Source: Dendrobium chrysotoxum
Lineage: Eukaryota > Streptophyta > Magnoliopsida > Asparagales > Orchidaceae
DNA length: 64,000 nucleotides
Assembly: GCA_019925795.1 (NCBI GenBank)
Contig: CM034303.1
Location: 1,550,001 to 1,614,000, forward strand
Direction of reading: 5' to 3'
Of this stretch, positions 46,117 to 56,099 are shown piece after piece. Position numbers and translations under genes: made by a program. The notes beneath the pieces were generated by a model. That model searched no databases. It was given only the letters and a program-made list of their open reading frames with translations, and was not told the origin of the DNA. The stretch's first letter is position 1; every line of letters starts with the position of its first letter.

Positions 46117-46674
46117 GAAATCTTTGCTGCCTCCAGCCAATGGGAACTCACAGTTTTCATCAGTAAATCATAGTGAAGACTGAAGACAGATTGAAAAGAG
46201 GAGAGAATCCATTGTCTCCAAATTTTCTTAAGTAATTTGGATAAATTCAGCAGAAGAGGAATCATCCAATCGTATATCTTACCAAAATGTACTCAAATTT
46301 TGTCCATACTCAATCGTATAAAGAAAAAAAATCAGAATATTTTGATCTGCAATGGATATCAAAACTAGCAAACTTTTAACTTCTAAGAAGCAACTGGAAC
46401 ATATTGCAATATCCAATATATAATTATAAGCGTGCAATGCTAGCTTTGAAAACTCCAGCGAGTTCAAAATAAGCACAGAAGTCATCAATTTTTTTAGATC
46501 TGCGTATGCTAATAGCCCAGCTGCGTAGCTTGCAAGCTACTTTGCTCCATTATTATGGTTTTTTTTTCTATGGTGAGTGCGCGATGTTAGAGAGATTGGA
46601 AGCTTTTGCCTTCCCAACAACCCACATTAATTTATACTATTTTTATTCAACTATATAATTTAATATTTATTATT

Positions 46675-46723
<49 letters not shown>

Positions 46724-46990
46724 CTCAAAACAAATCCAACAATGAATTTAAATACTCACATGCTTAGCATAACTTCTTCAAAGACAATAGACACTAGCCT
46801 ACAATATCTTGATTATTTGTCTACATATATCTGTATACTCATACCCTTAATAATTTCTCCTCTTCCACGTACCCACACTCGAATTCATCAACCTTGCCCA
46901 AATAACTCCTTAACCAGTTCAAGCCCCCCCCACCCCATCACCTCGCCCAAATCCCCACACTTTCTTCTAATATTATAACTAAAATTACCC
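46117..46990. other. Intergenic DNA upstream of the Ole e 1-type gene
   Basis: It contains an AT microsatellite (about 46679-46720) and a C-rich stretch. No gene is supported. Confidence 0.4.
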
Positions 46991-47002
46991 GAGCCAGTTT
47001 CC

Positions 47003-47012
47003 TGCTATAAAT
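47003..47012 (+). promoter_or_regulatory. TATA box of the Ole e 1-type gene
   Basis: TGCTATAAATCC lies about 88 bp upstream of the ATG, a normal plant distance allowing a leader of about 55 bases. Confidence 0.6.
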
Positions 47013-47092
47013 CCATCCCTTGCTTCCAAGATCCATTTCAAATCAAATCTTCCTTTGTGATATTAAAAATTTTCTCTTTAGAGAAAAGCAAG

Positions 47093-48582
47093 ATGTCTCC
47101 TTTCCTTATCTACCTCATATTCTGTACTCTCTCTTACAATACAGTGTGGGTCAAAGGAAACTCACCGCCACCTTTGGTAGCCATAAAACCCCTGTCGCCA
47201 CCGCCTCCGCCGCCGGTCGTGGTGCCACTACCGCCCAAGTGGCCCTATCACTTAAATTTCAGTACCGGAGTTGAGGGTGTTGTCTTCTGTGCGGCCTGTA
47301 GCAAGCTTTCGGGCTTTAACAAGTCCATCAATGCTGCTCCTCTTCGCGGTTTGTCTGCATTGCTTCTTCCTTCATCTTCAATATATCTATTAACAAGACA
47401 AATTCAACCAATGATATGTGTATACATTACATGCATAAAATAGAGTTCTACATATTTGCATTGCTATGCTTAAATTTTAAATTTACTTATATAATATTTT
47501 GATATTTAAATCATATTAAAATATAAAAAGATAAATTTTTTATTTTAAATAAAATAATATTTTAATATAATTTGAGCTTTAAGATATTATATAAGTAAAT
47601 AAATAAGATTTTATAACATATATAAATCTACCTTATATACATTCATGTCACATTAATTTTGGGGGATTTACATATATACTACATAGTTTTTTGTGAATTC
47701 ACATTTACTTGTATAAAACCCTACTTTCTAAATGACATCAGAATATACATGCAAGAAAAAATGTGTTTTATTTTAGATAATTTAATATTGATAATTTTTT
47801 TATGTTATGTGGAGATGATAGTATTATATATGTAAATAATGAAATTTAGAGGGATTTACACACATAACACACAATTCTCATCTATTTACATATAAAGAAT
47901 TACACTTAGATATTTATTTATATAAGAACCAAATTTTAAATCACATAAAAAATCACTACTATTAATTTCACTAAAGTGAAATACAACTTTTCATGAATAT
48001 GCTTTGAAATGATTGAAACACTAAAATATTATACATAAGCAAATATCGAAGTGTATGTGTGAGATATGTAAAAGACTCTTATGTGTTATTTATATAAATC
48101 CCCCCAAAAAAGGTAAATATTGCATGTGTAAATACACAATGTAATCCCCCATTAACTTTTGAAGCTTATGAGTTTAAAATATCATGACCCAATTATTTCC
48201 AAAACAATGAGAAAATATACCTTTCACAGGGGCTGAGGTAAAGCTATTATGCTTTGAGAGGCAACTGGAACAAATAGCGACAGATCATCCCATATTGACG
48301 AGAGAAAAACCAGTGGAGTTGAAGGCAGAAGTGAAGACAGACAAGAAAGGCTATTTCTTCATTCGAGTTGCCAAAATTAAGTCCAGTTCAATAAAGAGGT
48401 GCAGAGTTTACGTCTCACCGCCTATTTGGTGCAGCAAAATAGTCTTCCCCAAAACTAATAAGCGAGATGGGATAATTCCTAAGTTTGAGAGAGTCATTCA
48501 TTTCGGAGCAGAGGAAATCCTTCTTTACACGGCCGGTTTCTTCGAGTTCAAACCTATTAAGATAAATCTGTGCCCGTGTTGA
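47093..48582 (+). CDS. Secreted proline-rich Ole e 1-type (pollen Ole e 1/extensin) protein
   Basis: Two exons, 47093-47348 and 48230-48582, joined by a phase-1 intron of 881 bp (GTTTGT...TTTCACAG), give 202 aa. Residues 1-22 form a signal peptide (MSPFLIYLIFCTLSYNTVWV). A proline-rich linker follows (LSPPPPPPVVVPLPP), and then the Ole e 1-like domain with VEGVVFCAACSK, PLRGAEVKLLCF, KKGYFFIRV, RCRVYV and a C-terminal NLCPC. Spaced cysteines suggest disulfides, and the protein should be secreted to the cell wall. The family includes pollen allergens and root or stress wall proteins, and the exact role is not visible. AT-rich MITEs sit in the intron and 3' flank. Confidence 0.85.
47661..48106. 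mobile_element. AT-rich MITE in the Ole e 1-type intron
   Basis: Bounded by GGGGGATTTACATATATAC and, reversed, GGGGGGATTTATATAAATA. Related copies follow at 48600-48866 and 48964-49227. Boundaries are approximate and no duplication was assigned. Confidence 0.45.
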
Positions 48583-48599
48583 CTTACCTGAAAAAAGAA

Positions 48600-49228
48600 A
48601 GGGGATTTATATATATGCTAATGAATGTTTATGTATTTATATATATATAGTATTTAAATTTTTATATTTATTCATATAACATCTTATTGTCTTAATGACA
48701 TCAAAATATACACATAAAAGTGTGTATTTTACTCTAAATAAATCATTGTTAGTGCTACTTTTGAGGTCATTTTGAAAATATGGTGTTATATAAACAAATA
48801 TAAAGATTTAAGTATTAGATATATAAACATATAATAATTTAATAGTATGTATGTAAATCTTCCCAAAATAAAATAAGGAAAAGTAACAACTTTTTAATGA
48901 GCTTGGTTAGCTTATTAAAAATGTTGGAAGCTATTGCCAAGATAAGGTGGGCAAAAAATAAAAAGGGGATTCATATACATATCATATAATTTTTATGTAT
49001 TTATACATCTAAAACTTAACTTTTAATATCGATTTTTATAACACCAAAATTTTTAAATCACATCAAAAATACTACTGATATTAATATTTCCAAAATAAAA
49101 TAAATGTTTTCGCGTGTATGTTTTGATGTGATTGAAACATTAACGTGTTATATAAGTAAATATCAAAATTTAAATGTTAGATATATAACTTCATAAAATG
49201 TGTCTAGTATGTATATAAATCCCCCAAA
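48600..49228. mobile_element. Two AT-rich MITEs downstream of the Ole e 1-type gene
   Basis: Copy at 48600-48866 (GGGGATTTATATATATGC ... GTATGTAAATCTTCCC) and copy at 48964-49227 (GGGGATTCATATACATATC ... TGTATATAAATCCCCC). Both share TAGTATGTATRTAAATC near the right end with the intron copy. Confidence 0.5.
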
Positions 49229-49826
49229 ATAAAAATAAAATAAATATTTGGTTTGTATTTTTGTTTTTGAGTTTTAAAAGTTTTAGGCGTGTCGTGATGT
49301 AACGGGGTAGGCTGTAAGCATGTGTTGTCTGCTTGCTAAAGAATAAGTCATCTTGTGTAAGGGGTCATAAATAATGTTTATTAGAACTTTGATGTTCTTA
49401 TTTCAAATAACTTTATTTTAATTATTAAGTTTTATTTTATTAAAAAAAAACCATTCTAATATTTCAATTACAACAATTTGAAGGGCAATCTCTCTCTATA
49501 AATCACAATCATCATCTATCTCTACAAATTTTGTTGACCTGCATCTCTTTCTCTCTCTCACACACATTTATTCTCCTTTGCTCCTCTCCTCACTTCATTC
49601 TAAATATACGTATTGTTGGCTCATCCGATGCGTCACCACTTCATCAACAATTGTTTGTATTTCAACATTTGATATCTTTGTCATTTTTTCTAATTTGTCT
49701 CCTACATAATTTTGATATGAGATATAAGAGAATTGGACATCTAAATTATGAATTGGGAGTCTGATTCATAAATCAACTTTCTTTTTTAATCCCGCAAGAA
49801 CTAGACATAAATTATACTTTGGGAGC
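49229..49826. other. Intergenic DNA
   Basis: AT-rich with a CT/CA-rich patch near 49540-49580. No gene or element was recognised. Confidence 0.35.
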
Positions 49827-50225
49827 CTAATTGATGCAGCACTATTATGCGTTGTAAAGAATAGATAAGAGCTTGCACGATTTTAAAGAGCATAATAATT
49901 AAAACTACCAGTTAATCCAAAACGACGAAATAAAACGTAAGAGGGGCCACTTTCGTTTAGGCCAAATTACATGAAAGACTTGAAACATTACAAGTAATAT
50001 AGTAACTCAAGACATGCATATTAAGTAGATTTTCAATAAAGATCTCTTCTCTAACAATGAGATTAGTATATAGAAAGTTAATTCAAACCCTACGTTTACT
50101 AAGCAACGGAGATTAGCGAAGCACGATCCTTTGCGGTTCCATCATCACCTACAAGATTAGTGAATTCAAAGATAAATGAACAAGGGTCGGAGTTCACCCT
50201 TATTGAGAACCGGAGGTGATGATTT

Positions 50226-50710
50226 TGTTAGGCGTAAGCCGGCCCAAGAGGGGCCGGCTGGACCGGTCCAGCAGGGACCGGTCCGGTTCTACACCCGCCG
50301 GCCCAGGAGCGGGAACCCAGCGGGCGGAACCAGCCGGGCGGACGCCTGGGAGGGGAGCGGAGGTTCCGTGGACATTTTGGGAGGGAAATTTTGAATGGGA
50401 AGGGTTGTTTAGACATTTTGTAATACTCCTTTATGGTTAATTAGGAGGATGGGGGGGAAAGGGAGGGGTATCTTGAATTTGAATGCATTTTTGAGATCTA
50501 GGGTTTCTTGCTTGGGCTCTTGGCGTTGCCGGAGATTAGGAGAGTTGTTCTTCCTCTCGAATTGAAGAACATTGTATCTTGTTTGTTGCTTTTGCTTGAT
50601 TAGTGAAAATCCTTGTGTTTCTCTCAGATTTTATTGTATTTGTGGTGAGATTTTCCGCTGTTTTCTTAGATCCTTAGGAAACACTTGAGATCTTCAAGTA
50701 TTTCCTATCA
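50226..50710 (+). repeat. 5' LTR of the rearranged gypsy element
   Basis: TGTTAGGCG...TTTCCTATCA, 485 bp, with the GGACCGGTCC palindrome near the start. The last ~30 bases (GAGATCTTCAAGTATTTCC) are almost the same as in the gag-only element, so the two families are close relatives. Confidence 0.9.
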
Positions 50711-50713
50711 AAT

Positions 50714-50725
50714 TGGTATCAGAGC
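50714..50725 (+). promoter_or_regulatory. Primer binding site for initiator tRNA-Met
   Basis: TGGTATCAGAGC three bases after the LTR, as in the gag-only element. Confidence 0.9.
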
Positions 50726-50818
50726 GACGACTTGGGACCATCGGCGGCTGAAATCCAGAAATTTCAGCGGGATTTTTGGCATTCAGAGAAGTTTTTCTTG
50801 TGTTTCGTGGAAGAAAGG

Positions 50819-52057
50819 ATGGCCGGAAAGAAGGTGGAAGTCTTGGAGGGCGAATTCGGTCAATTGAAATCAGATCTGGAGGGGAAGTTCCTTGAAATCT
50901 CCACCAACAATGAAAGATTGGAAGGGAGGTTTTCTGCTATGGAGGAAATGATGAAGAAATTACTTGAAATGAAGACCAATCCGGCGACATCGGAAGTAAG
51001 GGAGACCACCGACGGCCATGGAATAGGAGGAAATCTGAACCCATCCCGGGGAAGGAGGATGCCGGAGGTGGAGATCCTTGAGGGGGAGAACGACATGCCT
51101 CCTCTAGAACCACTTTCTAGAGAGGAGATGAGCATGGGATATGACAGAAGGGGTGTTGATCTTGGCGGGAGAAGGGAGGAATTCCATCGCCGAGGCACTG
51201 GTTTTGAAGGTAGAAGGGAGGAATACGATGAGGGGTTCGGCTATAATCGCCGGAGGGATGATCGGGACACTTGGGGAGCACCTCCTCCTCGAGGATTGGG
51301 AGGATACGGGGGATACCGAGGATATGGAGGAGATCCGAAGGTGAGAAAACTGAAGATGCCCATCTTTGAGGGAGAGGATGGCCATGGATGGATTTACAAG
51401 GTGGAACGGTACTTTGCCGTCAACGGGTTGACGGAGGAGGAAAAGTTGACGGCGGCGGGTCTGTGTTTGGAGGGGAAGGCGCTGGCATGGTATCAATGGC
51501 GGGACAGGAGGGAGCCTATCCGGAACTGGAGGGAGTTCAAAGAATGCTTACTAGAGCGTTTCCGAGCCGATGGGGGAGGAGACTTCTATGAGCAATTCTT
51601 TGCCTTGACCCAGGAGGGGACCGTGGCGGATTACCGCGACAGGTTCGAGTTTTTGGCCAGCCGGTTGGATCATATCTCGGAGTCAGCTTTGGAAGGGAAC
51701 TTTATGAAAGGGCTGAAACCAGAGATACGATCAGCAGTTAGAGTGTTGGAGCCGAGGAATTTAGGGAAGGCTATGAAACTGGCACAGCTGGTGGAAGATC
51801 AGAAGAAGTCCGAAAGGGGAGCTCGGGGAAATTACTTGGGGGGATCGTACAGAATGACGACCACCCTCTTACCTTCCAAGGGGCCAAACCCCGGGAGTTT
51901 GAAGGAAGTGCAGAAGGAGAAGATGGGAGGTGGAGGAAATGGAGGGCAGTTCAAGAAACTGACGGAAAAGGAGCTCCAGGAGAAGAGAGCTTGCAGGAGT
52001 TTCATTGCAGCGCAATGGGAGGTCATTCAGGAGTTCAGAAGACCTACAGGAGGCTAG
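50819..52057 (+). pseudogene. gag: Gag, truncated before the zinc knuckle
   Basis: From the ATG at 50819 (MAGKKVEVLEGEFGQL) the frame keeps the retrotrans_gag core (KMPIFEGEDGHGWIYKVERY, LCLEGKALAWYQW, FFALTQEGTVADYRDRFEFL). At about 51989, after LQEKRA, it joins integrase sequence out of frame, and it stops at 52057. The CCHC-type knuckle seen in the gag-only element is lost, so RNA packaging should be impaired. Confidence 0.85.
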
Positions 52058-53189
52058 CATCTGAGCTCTACTGGAAGGGGATGCATAAAGACGTTGAAGA
52101 GATGGTGGCAAGGTGTGAAGTGTGCCAGAGAAATAAATACATGGCCATGGCTCCGGGGGGACTGCTACAACCATTGACACTCCCAAACAGAGTTTGGGAG
52201 GAAGTGTCCATGGATTTCATTGATGGCCTACCGAAATCAGAGGGGTTCACAGTCATCTTGGTGGTGGTTGACAGACTTAGCAAGTACGCACACTTCATCC
52301 TCTTGAGGCATCCTTACACCGCAGTGTCAGTAGCAGCAGCTTTCATTAGGGAGGTTGTAAGGCTGCATGGGGTTCCTGAGTCAATTGTGTCTGATCGAGA
52401 CAAAGTGTTCCTCAGCCAGTTCTGGAGGGAGCTGTTCAGGATGCAGGGCACTGTTCTAAAGAGAAGCACCGCCTATCACCCACAGACAGACGGACAAACG
52501 GAGGTGGTGAATCGAAGTCTGGAGACTTCTTTGAGGTGTTTTGCTTCTGAAACACCGCGGTTGTGGGCAAGGTGGCTGCCTTGGGCTGAGTATTGGTACA
52601 ACACCTCATACCACTCCGCTTCACAGATGACCCCTTTCAAAGTGCTATATGGAAGGGATCCTCCACACCTCGTGCACTATGGGAGAGGTAGTACACCAGT
52701 ATCATCAGTTGAGCAGTACTTAGAGGAAAGGGACAAGGTGCTGGAGGAACTGAAGAAACATCTGATGAGGGCACAACAGATCATGAAGAAGCAGGCAGAC
52801 TCACACCGAAGAGACATGCAGTTTGAAGTAGGGGAGAAGGTGTTCCTGAAACTACGACCCTACAGACAAAGGACAGTGGCTAGAAGGAGGAATGAGAAAT
52901 TGGCACCAAGGTACTTTGGCCCCTATGAAGTTTTGGGCAGGATTGGAGCAGTGGCATACAGATTGAAGTTACCCCCCTCAGCCACTATACACCCAGTATT
53001 CCATGTGTCTCAGCTAAGGAGAGCCATAGGGGATCATGCAGCGAGTGCAGAACTACCAGCCACTATGACAGAAGATTTGGAAGTGGTTTTAGAACCACTA
53101 GAGCTTGCAGGTGTCCGGTCAGATGAAAGGGGCAACATAGAAGTGTTAATCAAATGGAGAGGCCTTTCTGATTTCGACGCTACTTGGGA
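51991..53189 (+). pseudogene. Integrase with broken chromodomain (pol fragment)
   Basis: This open frame starts inside the sequence EFHCSAMGGHSGVQKTYRR. It shows the HHCC zinc region (ending CEVCQRNK), the catalytic D-D-E core (MDFIDGLPK, IVSDRDKVF, YHPQTDGQTEVVNRSLE), the GPYEVLGRIGAVAYRLKLP domain and the start of a chromodomain (EVLIKWRGLSDFDATW). The reading frame differs from gag and lacks its own ATG. At 53189 it runs into the inverted RT segment and stops at 53259. Catalytic residues are intact. Confidence 0.88.
52889..53189 (+). repeat. 301-bp integrase/chromodomain repeat, copy A
   Basis: Identical by eye to 53746-54046. The copies are direct repeats flanking the inverted reverse transcriptase segment. 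Zero visible differences imply that the duplication is recent, perhaps from the same replication cycle. Confidence 0.9.
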
Positions 53190-53745
53190 TACCACATATC
53201 CCAAGTACTCTACGCTCGCCTGGGCAAAGCTGCACTTCTTCAGGTTGGCTTGTAACTGATGTTCCTGTAACACTCCCAAAACCACCTTCAAGTGCTCTAA
53301 GTGTTCCCCCTCAGTCTTGCTGTACACCAAAATGTCATCAAAGAATACCAGTACGAACTTCCTGAGGTACGGTTTGAAGACCCTGTTCATCAAAGACTGA
53401 AAAGTAGCAGGAGCGTTAGTCAAACCAAAGGGCATTACCAGAAACTCATAATGCCCTTCATGTGTTCTGAAAGCGGTCTTGGGAATGTCTGCCTCCTTCA
53501 TTCTGATCTGATGGTATCCCGACTTTAAGTCCAGTTTGGAAAATACCACAGCCCCAAATAGTTCATCCAATAGTTCATCGATCACTGGAATTGGGAACTT
53601 GTCTGGTACAGTGCCTTTATTCAAAGCCCTGTAGTCCACACAGAATCTCCAACTCCCATCCTTCTTCTTGACCAGGAGGACTGGACTAGAGAAAGGACTT
53701 ACACTTGGTCTTATGATCCCCGCCTCCAACATCTCCCGGATCACT
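53190..53745 (-). pseudogene. Inverted gypsy reverse transcriptase fragment
   Basis: On the minus strand it encodes about 185 residues of chromovirus reverse transcriptase without a stop: IREMLEAGIIRPSVSPFSSP, KKDGSWRFCVDYRALN, VFSKLDLKSGYHQIRM, FLVMPFGLTNAPATFQSLMN and the catalytic FFDDILVYS. It ends at EYLGYVVSQ. It is the only RT sequence in the element and it faces the wrong way. Its downstream edge lies in an 11-bp inverted repeat, TACTTGGGATA/TATCCCAAGTA (53181-53207). Confidence 0.9.
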
Positions 53746-54121
53746 GGAATGAGAAATTGGCACCAAGGTACTTTGGCCCCTATGAAGTTTTGGGCAGGAT
53801 TGGAGCAGTGGCATACAGATTGAAGTTACCCCCCTCAGCCACTATACACCCAGTATTCCATGTGTCTCAGCTAAGGAGAGCCATAGGGGATCATGCAGCG
53901 AGTGCAGAACTACCAGCCACTATGACAGAAGATTTGGAAGTGGTTTTAGAACCACTAGAGCTTGCAGGTGTCCGGTCAGATGAAAGGGGCAACATAGAAG
54001 TGTTAATCAAATGGAGAGGCCTTTCTGATTTCGACGCTACTTGGGAGCCGTTTGAAAGAGTGAAAGAGCAATTCCCCTCTTTTCACCTTGAGGACAAGGT
54101 GAGTTTTTGGGAGGGGAGTAA
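53746..54121 (+). pseudogene. Second integrase end and complete chromodomain
   Basis: It repeats copy A and then continues past the breakpoint: ATWEPFERVKEQFPSFHLED and KVSFWEGSN up to the polypurine tract. The chromodomain directs chromovirus integration to particular chromatin. The open frame runs on into the 3' LTR. Confidence 0.85.
54106..54121 (+). promoter_or_regulatory. Polypurine tract of the rearranged gypsy element
   Basis: TTGGGAGGGGAGTAAT precedes the 3' LTR, as in the gag-only element. Confidence 0.8.
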
Positions 54122-54630
54122 TGTTAGGCGTAAGCCGGCCCAAGAGGGGCCGGCTGGACCGGTCCAGCAGGGGCCGGCTGGACCGGTCCAGCAGGGGCCG
54201 GTCCGATTCTACACCCGCCGGCCTAGGAGCGGGAACCCAGCAGGCGGAACCAGCCGGGCGGACGCCTAGGAGGGGAGCGGAGGTTCAGTGGACATTTTGG
54301 GAGGGAAATTTTGAATGGGAAGGGTTGTTTAGACATTTTGTAATACTCCTTTATGGTTAATTAGGAGGATGGGGGGGAAAGGGAGGGGTATCTTGAATTT
54401 GAATGCATTTTTGAGATCTAGGGTTTCTTGCTTGGGCTCTTGGCGTTGCCGGAGATTAGGAGAGTTGTTCTTCCTCTCGAATTGAAGAACATTGTATCTT
54501 GTTTGTTGCTTTTGCTTGATTAGTGAAAATCCTTGTGTTTCTCTCAGATTTTATTGTGTTTGTGGTGAGATTTTCCGCTGTTTTCTTAGATCCTTAGGAA
54601 ACACTTGAGATCTTCAAGTATTTCCTATCA
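54122..54630 (+). repeat. 3' LTR of the rearranged gypsy element
   Basis: It is 509 bp. Relative to the 5' LTR it carries a 24-bp tandem duplication of a GGCCGGCTGGACCGGTCCAG unit near its start, plus seven substitutions. Confidence 0.9.
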
Positions 54631-54636
54631 GATTCA

Positions 54637-54798
54637 CTAGGCGTTGCTTAGTTGCTCGTCAAGGGCTTCAACTAGAGAATCCAAGATGAGCTCCACGTAC
54701 TCTTCAACCGTGTGATCGATATTCGGATTGACGTCAAAGAAGGTGGAGTGTAAAATGAGAAGGACGCCTTGTTCGTCGTAGGCGTAGCCGAAGTCAAC
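54637..54798 (-). pseudogene. Acidic peptide ORF of the TGATG element, copy 2
   Basis: The frame encodes 53 residues (VDFGYAYDEQGVLLILHSTF ... VEEYVELIL) to a TAG. An upstream ATG (54808-54810) is separated by a TAA four codons in, so the copy is probably dead. It aligns without frameshift with the first 60 residues of the ORF at 39443, with about 45% identity by eye. Confidence 0.5.
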
Positions 54799-55740
54799 TT
54801 ATGGATCCATGCATCGGTCGTGCGTGATTGAGATGAGGAATGATGTCCTTCTCGCGATCCTTGTTGGTTTCCCTTGAGAGAAAGAAGTTTCTCTCCAAAA
54901 TCCAAGTGGGAGGAGGTAGGAGGAGGTGGCCGGCCAAGGGGAAAGGCTTGGGAAATTTGGCACAGATTTTGGGAGATTGAGGTGGAGGGAATTTTGGGCT
55001 CAACCTTCCTAAGTATTCTCTTGATTGAGAATAATTAAAGGAAGAGGAAAAGGAGGCAAGAGGGGTGGCAGCAAGAGAGGGGAAGAGGGTTAATTTAATT
55101 CCATAAGGAGAGGTTTCCCTTTTGGAAAGAAATTAATTCAAGAGAGCATGGGGGATTTCGGCCAAGGAGGGAGGATGGGATTTGGAATTATTTCCAAAAT
55201 AAAGAATTGGGTTTTAGGAAAGATTTCCTATTCCAATCCTAAAGGGGGGCCGGCGGCAATATGAGGGAAGAGGGCTTTAGGCAAGGGTTTAATGATTGCT
55301 TGATTGGGGATTATAAAATAGGAAACGAAAATTTAAATCTCATTCAATTACAAATTGATTTGGATGATATTTAAAGACTTTCCTAAAATAGATTTCATAT
55401 TTTAGGAAAGATTTTGAATTTCAAATCACTTGGATTTAAATTCAAATTCAATCTTAAATTTACTCAATCCATATTAGGAAGTAAGAAAAGGGAAAGAGAG
55501 ATTGAGGAGGACCAAGGGACGGCGGCTAAGGTGGAGATGGTTGCCAGCCTTGGTGGTGGTGGGGTTGAGGCCGGTTGGGAGAAGAGGAGGAGGGTTTGGT
55601 GAGGATGGGGGGGATGTGGGCCGTGGGCTAGAAGAGAAGGGAGGAGAGAGGAGCCGGCGGTGGTGGAGGGGAGGGCGGGGAAGAAAAAGAAAGAAGCTAA
55701 AGAAATAAAGCCACGAACTCGACACGTCTAGGTTGGTGGG

Positions 55741-56094
55741 TGATGCACAATTCTCCCTCTCCTAGGAATCCTCCTCAATAGCTCTCAACTCTCAAGCTCT
55801 CAAGACAAGAGTGCATGAATTTTCTTATGATTCATTCATTAACTTGAAAAGAATAACACTAGGGCTATAAATAGCCTCATACAAAGACTCTCAAAATAAA
55901 GGACGACAATGCCCCTAGGGCTTACATACGACCTCCCTTAATAAAAGGGTACAACGGGAACTAATAAAGCAAAATACAACATGACATGAAAATTAAAAAA
56001 TACATAAAACAACTCAGAAATATAATGACTCGATCGTGGCCGTAGATCGACGGCCACGTCTTTGATAGACTTTCATGTGCTGATGTCCCCATCA
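55741..56094 (-). promoter_or_regulatory. Promoter-like end of the TGATG element, copy 2
   Basis: This block corresponds to 38197-38539 in copy 1 and ends GAATTGTGCATCA. On the minus strand it has GAGGCTATTTATAGCCCTAG, a TATA-like box flanked by short inverted repeats, as in copy 1 (GGCCTATATATAGAGGCC). Confidence 0.55.
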
Positions 56095-56099
56095 CTAAT

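Larger units (their letters stand above)
50226..54630 (+). mobile_element. Rearranged Ty3/gypsy chromovirus element
   Basis: LTRs at 50226-50710 and 54122-54630 differ by seven substitutions and a 24-bp tandem duplication. The flanks GATTT and GATTC match at four of five bases. Order of parts: LTR, tRNA-iMet primer site, gag cut before its zinc knuckle, integrase and most of a chromodomain, an inverted reverse transcriptase fragment, a second identical copy of the integrase end plus full chromodomain, polypurine tract, LTR. Protease, RNase H and the sense-strand reverse transcriptase are missing. It is inserted two bases beyond the stop codon of the acidic ORF in the older TGATG element. Confidence 0.88.
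49832..56094 (-). mobile_element. TGATG...CATCA LTR-type element, copy 2, with nested gypsy
   Basis: On the minus strand it starts TGATGGGGACATCAGCAC and ends ATAGTGCTGCATCA. It is flanked by the perfect 5-bp duplication CTAAT (49827-49831 and 56095-56099). Without the nested gypsy element (50226-54630) it is about 1.85 kb, matching copy 1 at 38197-40011. The promoter-like part (55741-56094) ends CATCA like copy 1. A C-rich (minus strand) leader and a short acidic ORF follow. It sits beside a decayed copia fragment. Confidence 0.75.

Noticed and set aside
52068..52624. Minus-strand frames within the integrase
   Set aside because: They are antisense shadows of a clear integrase core.
55474..55725. 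Pro/Ser-rich 83-aa minus-strand frame
   Set aside because: It lies in the C-rich leader of the TGATG element. The equivalent leader of copy 1 (38532-38906) gives a different, unrelated Pro-rich frame.
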